Both the position numbers and the translations under genes were made by a program. A DNA stretch of 64,000 nucleotides from Pedobacter paludis (GTDB taxonomy: Bacteria > Bacteroidota > Bacteroidia > Sphingobacteriales > Sphingobacteriaceae), in the NCBI RefSeq assembly GCF_003173575.1, contig NZ_QGNY01000009.1, positions 62,001-126,000 on the forward strand, read 5' to 3'. Shown here one piece after another: positions 49,405 to 59,215 of the stretch. The first letter of the stretch is position 1, and the number at the start of each line of letters is the position of its first letter. Under the pieces are notes generated by a model. That model worked only from the letters and a program-made list of their open reading frames with translations, did not search any database and was not told the DNA's origin.

Positions 49405-51966
49405 ATGAAATTATCCTTTAAAATCTTCTTGCCGATTCTTCTTGCATTTACTGTAGCGTTTGCTCAGAAAAGCCAAAAGTCTGTAAATATTGAACCTGGT
49501 GTTTCCCTAGATCTAGCTACATTCCGCAGTACGGTAATCTCGAACATCAAATATAAGCTCGAGTTTAATATCCCGGCCGATAGGAATGCGGAGATACCTG
49601 CCTCCGAGCAGATCTCTTTTGATTTGAGTTCCATTCAGCAAGCTTTGCAATTGGATTTTAAACAAAGTGCCGATCATGTAAAAAGCATTGCAGTAAATGG
49701 AACAAAAATTTCCATCAATTGGAAAAACGAACATTTAATCATCGATGAAAAATACCTTCGTTTGGCAACAAATAAAATTGATTTACAATTTACCGCTGGA
49801 AATGAATCTCTAAATAGAAATAATGATTATCTGTATGCCCTATTTGTACCTGATCATGCCAGAACGGTTTTCCCTTGTTTTGATCAACCAGATTTAAAGG
49901 CAAATTTTCTGTTGACTTTAACTGTCCCCAAAGACTGGAAGGTTCTTGCTAACGGACTTAAAAGGGATTCTGTTACTAACGATGGAAATATAACCTACAA
50001 TTTTGCCAATTCAGATAAATTGCCAACCTATCTTTTCTCTTTCACGGCAGGAAAATATACAGATGTAAACCAAACGATTGGAAACCGAAATATGGAATTT
50101 CTACATCGGGAAACCGATGTAAATAAAATTAAGCTTAGCGTCGATTCGGTTTTTATAGCCCATCGCGATGCGATTAATTTTTTAGAAGAATGGACAGGCA
50201 TCCCCTTCCCTTTTCAAAAAGTTGGTTTTGTTGCCATTCCCGATTTTCAGTTTGGCGGCATGGAGCATCCTGGAGAAGTTCAATACAAATCATCGAGCTT
50301 ATTTTTGGACGATGGTGCTACGAAAGACCAGTTTATATCACGTTCTAATCTAATTTCGCATGAAACGGCACATATGTGGTTTGGAGATTTGGTAACGATG
50401 AAATGGTTTAACGATGTTTGGATGAAAGAGGTTTTTGCCAATTTTATGGCCGATAAGGTTACCGAAAAATTGATGGGTAAAAAAACCTTCGACCTTAAAT
50501 TTCTTCAAGATCATTATCCCGCAGCGTATGGCATAGACCGTACGCTGGGCGCAAACCCGATTAGGCAACAATTGGATAATCTTCAAGATGCCGGTTCTAT
50601 GTATGGCAATATTATTTACCACAAAGCACCGATTATGATGCGCCAATTGGAACAGTTAATGGGTGCGAATAACTTTCAAAAAGGCATAAGAGAATATTTA
50701 AAAAAATATGCCTACAAAAATGCAACATGGAACGATCTGATTTCTATTTTGAGCAAATACAGTACAACTGATCTTTACGCGTGGAACAAGGTTTGGGTTA
50801 ATCAACCTGGTCGACCTGTTTTTGATTACAAAATTGTTTACAGCGGAAATAAAATCAGCAGTTTAACCATAAACCAAAAACCAGAAATTGGTGCTCAGCG
50901 CATTTGGCCTCAAACATTCAGCATAAAACTATTCTACCCTACTTTTAGCAAAACGATTCCTGTAAATATTAAGGGCGAAACACTAGATTTAAAATTAGCT
51001 CAAGGCTTGGAAAAGCCAATTTATATGCTTTTTAATGCCGATGGAATGGGTTATGGGCTGTTCCCAATTGATAAAAATATGATGGAGAATGTATTTCGTT
51101 TACAAAACCCATTGGAGCGTGCATCAGCCTATATTAATGCTTACGAAAGTGTTCTTGCAGGTAAGTCTTTTAGTTCTGCTGAGTTGCTTAAAACATTTAC
51201 CAAGGGAATTGGAATTGAAAAAAACGAGATGAATCTTAGGCTGTTAACAGGTTATATCTCTAATATTTACTGGACTTTTACCTCGCCAAAAGACAGGCTT
51301 GCGTTCAGTTCTACTTTAGAGAAAGCACTTTGGACTTCGATGGAAAGCCAAACGCTTCCAAATAATAAAAAGATTCTATTTGGCACCTATCAGAATATTT
51401 ATTTAAGCGCTGATGCATCTAAAACCATATACAACATTTGGGAGAAACAACAGGCACCATCAGGAGTAAAATTAATTGATGATGATTACACTTCGATGGC
51501 CTTATCTATTTCACTAAAATCGGATACGGCTACAGCCGTTTTAAAAAAACAATTAGCACGCACAACGAATATCGATCGCAAAAATCGATTGATTTTCCTA
51601 ATGCCGGCCCTATCTCTAAATGTTGCGGAAAGAGATAGCTTTTTTTATAGTCTGCGAGAACGCAAAAACCGTCAAAAAGAAGCTTGGGTAACCACAGCAC
51701 TTTCGTATCTGCACCATCCTTTAAGACAAGCAACATCATCAAAATATCTTCCTGAAAGCTTAAATTTATTAGAGGAAATTCAAAAAACAGGAGATATTTT
51801 TTTTCCGCAATCTTGGCTTTCTGCAATTTTTGGAAATTATCAAACCAAAGAGGCGTATCAGGTTGTTAGCGATTTCTTAAAAAAGCATCCCAATTATAAT
51901 CCGAAGCTAAGAGATAAAATTTTGCAGTCTACAGATAATCTGTATCGGGCAAAGGATATGTTTTAA
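49405..51966 (+). CDS. Exported M1 family aminopeptidase
   Basis: 853 residues; signal peptide (1-20, ends AVAFAQ). The substrate-anchoring loop reads FGGMEHPG (283-290, in place of GAMEN). Zinc motif HETAHMWFGD with H319, E320, H323 and E342 as third ligand is intact. The C-terminal helical domain is present (to 853). It trims N-terminal amino acids from peptides in the periplasm. It starts 12 bp after the transporter gene, so it may supply glutamine- or pyroglutamate-derived products to the oxoprolinase; this functional link is inference. Confidence 0.9.
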   Translation: MKLSFKIFLPILLAFTVAFAQKSQKSVNIEPGVSLDLATFRSTVISNIKYKLEFNIPADRNAEIPASEQISFDLSSIQQALQLDFKQSADHVKSIAVNGTKISINWKNEHLIIDEKYLRLATNKIDLQFTAGNESLNRNNDYLYALFVPDHARTVFPCFDQPDLKANFLLTLTVPKDWKVLANGLKRDSVTNDGNITYNFANSDKLPTYLFSFTAGKYTDVNQTIGNRNMEFLHRETDVNKIKLSVDSVFIAHRDAINFLEEWTGIPFPFQKVGFVAIPDFQFGGMEHPGEVQYKSSSLFLDDGATKDQFISRSNLISHETAHMWFGDLVTMKWFNDVWMKEVFANFMADKVTEKLMGKKTFDLKFLQDHYPAAYGIDRTLGANPIRQQLDNLQDAGSMYGNIIYHKAPIMMRQLEQLMGANNFQKGIREYLKKYAYKNATWNDLISILSKYSTTDLYAWNKVWVNQPGRPVFDYKIVYSGNKISSLTINQKPEIGAQRIWPQTFSIKLFYPTFSKTIPVNIKGETLDLKLAQGLEKPIYMLFNADGMGYGLFPIDKNMMENVFRLQNPLERASAYINAYESVLAGKSFSSAELLKTFTKGIGIEKNEMNLRLLTGYISNIYWTFTSPKDRLAFSSTLEKALWTSMESQTLPNNKKILFGTYQNIYLSADASKTIYNIWEKQQAPSGVKLIDDDYTSMALSISLKSDTATAVLKKQLARTTNIDRKNRLIFLMPALSLNVAERDSFFYSLRERKNRQKEAWVTTALSYLHHPLRQATSSKYLPESLNLLEEIQKTGDIFFPQSWLSAIFGNYQTKEAYQVVSDFLKKHPNYNPKLRDKILQSTDNLYRAKDMF

Positions 51967-52120
51967 TTTTCTATTTGTGAAAGTGATGCAGAATTAAATC
52001 TTAACCTTCCTCTGAAGGTCTTAAAGCCAATAACATATTTAGACTAATTATCATTAGAAAAAAATAATCTAAGTCACTTTTGTTTTTCCTAATTTCATAG
52101 AATTAAAGGAATTAACCAAC

Positions 52121-52486
52121 ATGAGTGTTCACATAGGTTTAATGATTTGGAAAGAAATGAAAAGGCAAGATTTATCTAGTGCATTTCTTGCTACAGAACT
52201 TAAAATCAGCAAGGTTAAAGCACAGGATATTTTAAATAGTGCTTCTATCGATACTGAATTGCTAATGAACATTTCCGAAATACTGAACTATAATTTCTTT
52301 CACTACTATGAGGAGAGCAAGGTATTTTCGAAAATACAAACGCAATCCAAGCAAAAGTCTGCCCAAGAAATCGAACGCTTAAAACACCTTATTGCGGAAA
52401 AAAATAAAATGATCGATCTAAAGGATCAGTTCATAAAAACGCAAACAAATCTTATCGGCTTGTTAGAAAAAGGACAGTATATATAG
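52121..52486 (+). CDS. Small HTH/coiled-coil protein (hypothetical)
   Basis: 121 residues. The first ~65 resemble an XRE-like helical bundle: IGLMIWKEMKRQDLSSAFLATELKIS, KVKAQDILNSASIDTELLMNISEILNYNFFHYY. From about residue 75 a heptad-like coiled coil follows (KSAQEIERLKHLIAEKNKMIDLKDQFIKTQTNLIGLL). Such proteins are common in Bacteroidota and are thought to be DNA-binding regulators, but no target is known. It stands alone, 185 bp before the molybdoenzyme operon, so control of that operon is a possibility only. Confidence 0.7.
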   Translation: MSVHIGLMIWKEMKRQDLSSAFLATELKISKVKAQDILNSASIDTELLMNISEILNYNFFHYYEESKVFSKIQTQSKQKSAQEIERLKHLIAEKNKMIDLKDQFIKTQTNLIGLLEKGQYI

Positions 52487-52671
52487 AATTAATTATCAAC
52501 TTATCTTTAAAGTTACCTTCACTAAATTTACCCTTTAAATTCAATCAAATCGATGAGATCACCCCTATTGAGCTCTTCTGCTATTGAAAAGAAATTTTTA
52601 ACCTCACAGTAGAAAACTTAAAGTCCGTTTTTGGTGTTAGCAAGATATTGGAAACTAACAAAACATCCTTT

Positions 52672-53184
52672 ATGCTTACTGAAACCACTAAACCAATTTC
52701 GCACGCAAAAAATGCTTCGACAGTTAGCCTGAAGATAAATGGCGAAGATAAATCGCTTGTTTTAAAGCCATGGGTAACCCTGCTTGATTGCCTAAGGGAA
52801 AATCTGGATTTAACGGGAACAAAAAAAGGCTGTGATCATGGTCAATGCGGTGCATGTACGGTAATTTGCGATGGCAAGAGAATTTTGAGTTGCCTTACAC
52901 TTGCTGTAATGAAAGACGGCTCTGAAATTACAACCATCGAAGGAATAGCCCCATCAGGAGATTTACACCCACTCCAGAAAGCTTTTATTGAGCATGATGC
53001 ATTTCAATGCGGTTATTGTACACCTGGACAAATTTGTAGCGCCATAGGTATGTTGGCTGAAGGAAAAGCCAATACTGAAGCTGAAGTTAAAGAGCTGATG
53101 AGTGGAAACCTTTGCCGCTGTGGTGCTAATACCAATATCATAAACGCAATCATGGAAGTTAAAAATGGAGGTAATTATGAATGA
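52672..53184 (+). CDS. [2Fe-2S] subunit of PaoABC/xanthine dehydrogenase-type enzyme
   Basis: 170 residues. Two iron-sulfur clusters are visible: plant-type C54, C59, C62, C74 (CDHGQCGACTVICDG) and the helical second site C113, C116, C148, C150 (CGYCTPGQICSA and CRCGANT). They carry electrons from the molybdenum centre to FAD. ATG 52672 is chosen; an 8-codon-longer TTG start is unlikely. No twin-arginine leader, unlike E. coli PaoA, so the enzyme should be cytoplasmic. Its last codons overlap the next gene, whose Shine-Dalgarno lies inside it. Confidence 0.94.
   Translation: MLTETTKPISHAKNASTVSLKINGEDKSLVLKPWVTLLDCLRENLDLTGTKKGCDHGQCGACTVICDGKRILSCLTLAVMKDGSEITTIEGIAPSGDLHPLQKAFIEHDAFQCGYCTPGQICSAIGMLAEGKANTEAEVKELMSGNLCRCGANTNIINAIMEVKNGGNYE
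53167..53171 (+). promoter_or_regulatory. Unusually strong Shine-Dalgarno for the FAD subunit
   Basis: GGAGG, 5 nt before ATG 53177, inside the upstream gene. Perfect SD sequences are rare in Bacteroidota and this one decides the start, since another ATG (53165) precedes it in frame. Confidence 0.6.
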
Positions 53185-54190
53185 TTTTGATTTCTATAAG
53201 AGTGAAAGTATTGCAGATGCTGTTGAAAAAATATCAAATCATACGGATTCCAGATTTATAGCTGGAGGAACAAACTTAATTGATCTTTTAAAATATAACT
53301 TATTAAGGGTTTCTTCTTTAGTGGATGTAAATTCTATCAAAAATCAGTCGGTTACAGAAAAAGATGGATTGGTTTTGCTTAATGCTTTCGCAACAAATGC
53401 AGAAACTGCCTATCATCCTATTATAGAGCAACGCTATCCACTCCTGTCAAAAGCGATTCTTGCCGGGGCTTCAGCGCAGATTAGGAACATGGCAACTAAT
53501 GGCGGAAATCTGCTACAAAGAACTCGGTGTTATTATTTTTACGATGCCAATACACCTTGCAATAAACGCGAACCTGGCTCCGGCTGTTCAGCAATAAATG
53601 GTTATAATAGAAATTTAGCCATACTTGGAACAAGTGAACATTGCATTGCGATATTTCCTTCAGATATGTGCGTGGCGCTTTCAGCCTTGAATGCTACTGT
53701 TTGTGTTACCGGATCGGAGGGCGAAAGAAGAATTCCTTTTTCAGCGTTTCACCGCCTGCCGGATGACACACCGGAGTTGGATAATAATCTTTTGCCGAAT
53801 GAACTAATTACAAGTATTGAACTGCCGGCAAAGGGTTTTGAAAAAAACTATTCTTATTTAAAACTCCGCGATAGAAATTCTTACGCTTTTGCGCTGGTTT
53901 CTGTTGCCACGGCAATGGAACTGGAAAACGATACAATAAAAGAAATTAGAATTGCTTTAGGTGGTGTGGCTTCCAAACCATGGCGGGTTCAGGAAGCAGA
54001 AGATTTTCTTCAGGAAAAGGCTCCAACAAGAGAAAATTTTTCTTTAGCCGCAGAAATAATATTACAAGATGCAAAAGGCTTTGAGTTTAATACATTTAAA
54101 ATAGAACTTGCCAAACGAGCCATAATTCGAAACTGCTTAATGGCGCTCAACCCTTCTTCGCAATTACCTGGTGCACAACCATCAGCATAA
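53177..54190 (+). CDS. FAD-binding subunit of PaoABC-type oxidoreductase with [4Fe-4S] cysteine set
   Basis: 337 residues; N-terminal FAD-binding PCMH fold (FIAGGTNLIDLLK, 28-40) and C-terminal CO dehydrogenase flavoprotein domain. A four-cysteine insertion C118, C128, C137, C156 (TRCYYFYDANTPCNKREPG..GCSAINGYN) matches PaoB/YagS, which holds an extra [4Fe-4S] cluster absent from ordinary xanthine dehydrogenase FAD subunits. The start is ATG 53177, 7 bp inside the upstream gene, with a GGAGG. This points to a PaoABC-like aldehyde oxidoreductase. Confidence 0.92.
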   Translation: MNDFDFYKSESIADAVEKISNHTDSRFIAGGTNLIDLLKYNLLRVSSLVDVNSIKNQSVTEKDGLVLLNAFATNAETAYHPIIEQRYPLLSKAILAGASAQIRNMATNGGNLLQRTRCYYFYDANTPCNKREPGSGCSAINGYNRNLAILGTSEHCIAIFPSDMCVALSALNATVCVTGSEGERRIPFSAFHRLPDDTPELDNNLLPNELITSIELPAKGFEKNYSYLKLRDRNSYAFALVSVATAMELENDTIKEIRIALGGVASKPWRVQEAEDFLQEKAPTRENFSLAAEIILQDAKGFEFNTFKIELAKRAIIRNCLMALNPSSQLPGAQPSA

Positions 54191-54213
54191 TTTTTATACT
54201 TATTAAAAATGAT

Positions 54214-56451
54214 ATGTCTATAAAACCATTAATAGGTCAGCCCATAAGCCGGCTGGAAGGACACTTGAAAGTAACTGGTGCAGCCAAATATGCAGGTGAG
54301 TATAATGTATCGGATTTACTTTATGGCTATGTTGTAAACAGCACGATTACCAAGGGTAAAATCATCAGTATGAATAGCGATGAGATTAAAAAAATACCCG
54401 GTATAATAGAAATCTTTACTCACGAAAACCGGCCCTCATTGGCTTGGTTTGATATGCAATATTCGGATATGGATGCCCCTCCGGGATCTCCTTTTAGGCC
54501 ACTACATAAACCCGAAATAAAATACAATGGTCAACCCATTGCATTAATCGTAGCCGAAACCTTTGAATTGGCCAGATATGCGGCCTCTCTTTTAAAGGCC
54601 GTTTACAAAGAAGAAAAGTTTTCAACCCATCTTCAGGCAAATTTATCGAAGGCCAGAAAACCACAACCCGGACTAGCAACCATGCTAAAACCACCACCAC
54701 CAAAAGAAAAAGGCAATGTGGATTTAGCAATTAATGCAGCCGCTTTTACAGCAAAGGGAGATTTCACCCATGGTACTGAACATCATAATCCACTTGAGCT
54801 TTTTGCTACAACAACCGTTTATGAAGGTAAAGGCAAAGTAACCATTTACGATAAAACACAGGGCACTATAAATTGTCAATTATATGTTGGCAACGTTTTC
54901 GGCCTTCACTTTAAAGATGTGAGGGTAATCTCTCCATATGTTGGTGGCGCTTTTGGTGCTGGGTTAAGGCCACAATACCAGCTCTTTCTATCTGTAATGG
55001 CGGCATTAGAACTTAAAAGAAATGTTCGTGTAACATTAGATAGAAGCCAGATGTTTACTTTCGGACATAGACCGCCAACTATTCAAAAAACAACATTTGG
55101 CTCAGATGTAAATGGCAAAATAACCTCATTGTATCATGAAGCTATTGGGGAGACTTCCCTACATGAAGATTATACGGAAACCGTAGTGAATTGGGCACCA
55201 ATGTTATATCCAAGCCCCAATTCTAAAATGGAATATAATTTGGTTCCGCTGGATGTGTTCACCCCTATTGATATGCGAGCACCTGGAGGCTGTACCGGCC
55301 TTCATGCCATAGAAAGTACTATTGATGATCTTGCACATCAGGCTAAAATTGATCCCATAAAATTTAGGTTGATTAATTATGCAGATCGGGATGAAAGTGT
55401 AAACCGTCCGTATTCAAGTAAAGAACTAAGAGCCTGTTTTATTCAAGGTGCAGAAAAATTCGGCTGGGAAAACCGCAATCCAGAGCCAAGAAGTATGCGT
55501 AGAGGGAATAAATTAGTTGGCTATGGAATGGCCACAGGCGTTTGGGAATCTATGATTTTACCTGCAAGAGCAGAAGCAATTTTAACTACCGAAGGAAGAT
55601 TAATTGTAAAAAGTGCGGTAACCGATATTGGAACCGGTACGCTAACAGTAATGTCACAGATTGCTGCAGATGAATTAGGATTACCCCTTAGTATGGTTTC
55701 ATTCGAATATGGTGATAGTAAAATGCCATTTGCACCAATTCAAGGCGGATCATTTACCGTTTCAACAGTAGGATCGGCAATTAAAGTTGCGGGAGAAGCA
55801 ATGCGTAAAAAACTGCTAAAAATCGCTCAAAGACTTCCCAATTCAGCGTTCAAAGGTGCAGAACTAGATAATGTAGTATTTCAAAATGGATTTATCCGAT
55901 TGAGGTTAAATTTATCAAAAGAAATTTCCATCAAAGATCTCATTCTAGCCAATGGGGGAAAGCCAATTAAAACGAAAAACTTCAATGTACCCAACCTATT
56001 AAAGCTTAAAAAACATTCGAGAGCAGCACATAGCGCAGCATTTGTAGAGGTTGAAGTTGATGAAGAACTGGGTATAATTAATGTAACCAGAGCTGTAACG
56101 GCTGTTGCTGCAGGAAAAATAATCAATCCGAAAACAGCCAGAAGTCAGATTTTAGGTGGAATGGTTTGGAGTATAAGTAAGGCTTTGAGAGAAGAAACCA
56201 TTTCCGATCATCAATTTGGAAAATATATGAATCAAAATTTAGGGGAATATCATATTCCTGTTCATGCTGATATTCATGATTTGGATGTGATTTTTGTAGA
56301 AGAAAAAGATGAGATTGTGAACGAATTGGGAAGTAAGGGCATAGGCGAAATCGGTTTGGTTGGCATGCCGCCCGCTATTGCAAATGCTATTTTTAACGCA
56401 ACGGGCAAAAGAATTAATGAATTTCCCATTCATTTCGATAAACTTTTGTAA
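54214..56451 (+). CDS. Molybdopterin-binding large subunit (PaoC/XdhB-like)
   Basis: 745-residue catalytic subunit of the xanthine oxidase family. GGAFGAG (244-250) and MRAPGG (354-359, with R355) contact the cofactor, and the active-site glutamate is E712 in SKGIGEIGLVGMPPAIANA, as in PaoC E692. Cofactor would be the cytosine dinucleotide form (MCD), given the MocA-like and XdhC genes downstream. Aromatic or aliphatic aldehyde oxidation is more likely than purine, because the FAD partner has a PaoB-type cluster, but this remains inference. 23 bp after the FAD subunit gene. Confidence 0.92.
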   Translation: MSIKPLIGQPISRLEGHLKVTGAAKYAGEYNVSDLLYGYVVNSTITKGKIISMNSDEIKKIPGIIEIFTHENRPSLAWFDMQYSDMDAPPGSPFRPLHKPEIKYNGQPIALIVAETFELARYAASLLKAVYKEEKFSTHLQANLSKARKPQPGLATMLKPPPPKEKGNVDLAINAAAFTAKGDFTHGTEHHNPLELFATTTVYEGKGKVTIYDKTQGTINCQLYVGNVFGLHFKDVRVISPYVGGAFGAGLRPQYQLFLSVMAALELKRNVRVTLDRSQMFTFGHRPPTIQKTTFGSDVNGKITSLYHEAIGETSLHEDYTETVVNWAPMLYPSPNSKMEYNLVPLDVFTPIDMRAPGGCTGLHAIESTIDDLAHQAKIDPIKFRLINYADRDESVNRPYSSKELRACFIQGAEKFGWENRNPEPRSMRRGNKLVGYGMATGVWESMILPARAEAILTTEGRLIVKSAVTDIGTGTLTVMSQIAADELGLPLSMVSFEYGDSKMPFAPIQGGSFTVSTVGSAIKVAGEAMRKKLLKIAQRLPNSAFKGAELDNVVFQNGFIRLRLNLSKEISIKDLILANGGKPIKTKNFNVPNLLKLKKHSRAAHSAAFVEVEVDEELGIINVTRAVTAVAAGKIINPKTARSQILGGMVWSISKALREETISDHQFGKYMNQNLGEYHIPVHADIHDLDVIFVEEKDEIVNELGSKGIGEIGLVGMPPAIANAIFNATGKRINEFPIHFDKLL

Positions 56452-56502
56452 GTTTTATATCTAAATTGCGAATATCAAAATGGTTATTACATCCCTACCC
56501 TA

Positions 56503-57621
56503 ATGAAAGAGATCAAGGATATCATAAAAAGCTACGAATTGGCAGAAAAGGCAGGCTTAAAAACTGCACTTGCTACGGTTGTACGGGTAGAAGGATCTTC
56601 TTATCGCCGACCAGGGGCAAGAATGTTAATTTGCGAAAATGGACAATTAACAGGGGCCATAAGTGGCGGTTGCTTAGAAGGCGATGCGCTTAGAAAAGCA
56701 CTTTTAGCCATTAATCAACAAGAAAATCGCTTAGTTACCTACGACAGTATGGACGAAGATGACGCTAAATTTGGTGTTCAGCTTGGCTGTAATGGCATTG
56801 TACATATTCTTTTCGAACCTATCATAAAGGATGATGGTCTAAATCCAATCGTATTACTAAAAACTGCCAACGCCCGAAGAGAAAACTGCGTCATTGCGAC
56901 TCTTTTTTCACTTGATGATAAAAGTCAACCGGGGTCGGTAATGTTGTTCAGAGAAAATGATTGTTTAGAAAAAGTTGCTGAAGAGGTTTCAGGCTCATTA
57001 AAAAATGATGCATTTGATGTATTAAAACTTAAAATGTCAAGATTTGAATCGTACGTTATTAATGGCCAAAACTTCGATGCTTTTCTAGAATTTATAACGC
57101 CACCCATTTCGCTAATTATTGCAGGTGCAGGTAACGATGTTCAGCCACTTGTAGAAATTGCATCCGTATTGGGCTGGCAAATTACTGTAGCAGATGGTCG
57201 GCAAACACATGCTACACTTCAACGTTTTCCAAACTCAGATCGAATATTGGTTAATAAGGCTGATGCCTTGCTCAATGAAATTGAAATAGATGAACGGACA
57301 GCGATTGTATTAATGAGCCACAACTATAATTACGATTTGGCAATATTAGCTGGATTATTGAAAATTAAAACGCCTTATATTGGTGTTCTTGGTCCGAAGA
57401 AAAAACTGATAAGGATGCTGGATGAACTTCAGATTGAAGAAAGTAGAGATCTTAGCCATGTTCACGGGCCTGTTGGACTGGATATTGGGGCAGAAACTGC
57501 TGAGGAAATTGCGATTTCGATCGTATCTGAAATTAGAGCCGTTTTTGCAGGAAGATCTGGAAAAACCTTAAGGGATAAAAATGCACCGATTCATGTTGGT
57601 GCAGAAAAACTCGAAAACTAA
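56503..57621 (+). CDS. XdhC family chaperone
   Basis: 372 residues, no signal peptide. N-terminal XdhC domain with VEGSSYRRPGARMLI and GAISGGCLEGD, then a Rossmann-type C-terminal domain (LIIAGAGNDVQPLVEIAS). In E. coli PaoD and Rhodobacter XdhC such proteins bind the sulfurated cofactor and insert it into the apo-enzyme. It follows the large subunit by 51 bp and overlaps the MocA-like start by one base (TAATG). Assignment of partner from context. Confidence 0.9.
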   Translation: MKEIKDIIKSYELAEKAGLKTALATVVRVEGSSYRRPGARMLICENGQLTGAISGGCLEGDALRKALLAINQQENRLVTYDSMDEDDAKFGVQLGCNGIVHILFEPIIKDDGLNPIVLLKTANARRENCVIATLFSLDDKSQPGSVMLFRENDCLEKVAEEVSGSLKNDAFDVLKLKMSRFESYVINGQNFDAFLEFITPPISLIIAGAGNDVQPLVEIASVLGWQITVADGRQTHATLQRFPNSDRILVNKADALLNEIEIDERTAIVLMSHNYNYDLAILAGLLKIKTPYIGVLGPKKKLIRMLDELQIEESRDLSHVHGPVGLDIGAETAEEIAISIVSEIRAVFAGRSGKTLRDKNAPIHVGAEKLEN

Positions 57622-58211
57622 TGGATACAGGAGTCATTATTCTTGCCGCCGGAAATTCGTCCAGACTGGGTCGCCCGAAACAATTGTTGGAGTTAAATGG
57701 AAAAACTTTAATCTCACATGTAATTGAAGAAGCAGAAAATGCAAAAATTCAGGTCATTGCTGTGGTAACCGGATCAAATTCAGACCTTATCCAGCAGGAA
57801 ATAAAAGATAAAAAGATTCTGATAGTGGATAACCAAAGCTGGGAAATTGGAATGGCTTCTGGCATAAATGCCGGATTATCAGCTTTGCTAAACTTCAACA
57901 ATAAAATCGAAAGTATCATTATTTCAGTTTGCGATCAACCATTTATTAGCAGAGCGATATTTGATTCACTTATTGATGCAAAAAACAATACCAATAAAGG
58001 TATTGTTGCCAGCCATTATCAAAATATAATCGGTACGCCAGTATTATTCGATAAAAAATACTTTGGCGATTTAAAAGCGTTAACTGGTGAAGAAGGTGCT
58101 AAAAAGATCCTTAAAGTTTATCCAAATGATCTTGTTTCGGTTCCTTTTGAAAATGGGGAAATAGATATAGATACTCAATCAGATTACTTAAATTTACAGA
58201 ACCATAAATAA
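57621..58211 (+). CDS. mocA: Molybdenum cofactor cytidylyltransferase-like protein (MocA family)
   Basis: 196 residues of the GT-A nucleotidyltransferase fold. LAAGNSSRLGRPKQLL (9-24) is the nucleotide-binding loop and VCDQPF the metal-binding aspartate segment. MocA transfers CMP from CTP to Moco to form MCD for PaoABC-type enzymes; MobA, the GMP counterpart, has a slightly different loop (LAGGxGxRMGxxK). The combination with XdhC and the PaoC-like subunit supports MocA. Overlaps xdhC by one base. Confidence 0.82.
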   Translation: MDTGVIILAAGNSSRLGRPKQLLELNGKTLISHVIEEAENAKIQVIAVVTGSNSDLIQQEIKDKKILIVDNQSWEIGMASGINAGLSALLNFNNKIESIIISVCDQPFISRAIFDSLIDAKNNTNKGIVASHYQNIIGTPVLFDKKYFGDLKALTGEEGAKKILKVYPNDLVSVPFENGEIDIDTQSDYLNLQNHK

Positions 58212-58223
58212 GCGGGTAAACGT

Positions 58224-59204
58224 ATGATAGAGGATTCATTTGGTAGGGTACACGATTATCTGCGCATCTCTTTAACGGATAATTGCAATTTTCGCTGTTT
58301 TTATTGTATGCCAGAAGAAGATTATGATTTTACACCAGCATCGAGATTGATGCAGACTGATGAAATTATCCGATTGGCAGAGATTTTTGTTGCTCAAGGG
58401 GTTAAAAAAATAAGACTTACTGGTGGTGAGCCTTTAGTTAGAAAAGATGCAGCCAAAATTATCGAAGCATTAGGCAAACTACCCGTAGAATTGAACATTA
58501 CAACCAACGGAACAAGAATTAATGAAATGTTACCTGTTTTACAAGCAGCAAACATTAAAAGCATAAACATCAGCTTAGATACTTTACAGCCTGAAAAGTT
58601 TTTTACGATTACCAGACGTGATGTTTTTCATCAGGTTAAAAGCAATATCGAACTTTTATTGCAACATAAAATTGGCGTAAAGCTAAATATGGTGGTAATG
58701 AAAGGCCTAAACGATAATGAAATTTTGGATTTTATCGCATGGACGAAACATAATCCCATTCAAGTTCGGTTTATAGAGTTTATGCCTTTTAGCGGAAACC
58801 GTTGGACCAGCAATAAGCTTTTTTCTCTTGAAGAAATTTTAGCTGTAATCGAAAAAGAATATACAATTCTTCCTGTTAAGGCTGCGCCACACGATACCGC
58901 TAAAAGCTTTATGGTCCCCGGCCACGATGGCTCTTTTGCTGTAATTAGCACAATGACATCTCCCTTTTGCAGCAGCTGTAATCGCATGCGCTTAACTGCC
59001 GATGGCAAACTTAAAAATTGTTTATTCTCAAAAGGAGAAACCGATCTTTTAACAGCTTTACGTGCCGGTGAAGAAGTTTTGCCCCTCATTAAATCTTCCA
59101 TTTGGGCTAAAGAAAAAGAACTTGGCGGTCAACTTCATACACATTTTGAAAACATTGATGCCGAATTATTAACGAATAGAAGCATGATCACCATTGGTGG
59201 ATAA
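58224..59204 (+). CDS. moaA: GTP 3',8-cyclase
   Basis: 326 residues. Radical SAM cluster C21, C25, C28 (CNFRCFYC) and the second cluster C249, C252, C266 (CSSCNRMRLTADGKLKNC) are present. GTP/SAM contacts include RLTGGEPLVRKD. The C-terminal GG, important for activity in other MoaA proteins, is retained (MITIGG). First step of Moco synthesis, converting GTP to the 3',8-cyclo intermediate for MoaC. 12 bp after the MocA-like gene. Confidence 0.96.
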   Translation: MIEDSFGRVHDYLRISLTDNCNFRCFYCMPEEDYDFTPASRLMQTDEIIRLAEIFVAQGVKKIRLTGGEPLVRKDAAKIIEALGKLPVELNITTNGTRINEMLPVLQAANIKSINISLDTLQPEKFFTITRRDVFHQVKSNIELLLQHKIGVKLNMVVMKGLNDNEILDFIAWTKHNPIQVRFIEFMPFSGNRWTSNKLFSLEEILAVIEKEYTILPVKAAPHDTAKSFMVPGHDGSFAVISTMTSPFCSSCNRMRLTADGKLKNCLFSKGETDLLTALRAGEEVLPLIKSSIWAKEKELGGQLHTHFENIDAELLTNRSMITIGG

Positions 59205-59215
59205 TCTTAATAAAG

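Noticed and set aside
52002..52019. ACCTTC-CTCT-GAAGGT hairpin after the M1 peptidase gene as terminator
   Set aside because: Short stem and no T-tract; recorded only here.
52648..52671. TTG start eight codons upstream of the iron-sulfur subunit
   Set aside because: The ATG at 52672 gives a normal-length protein; the extension adds nothing recognisable.
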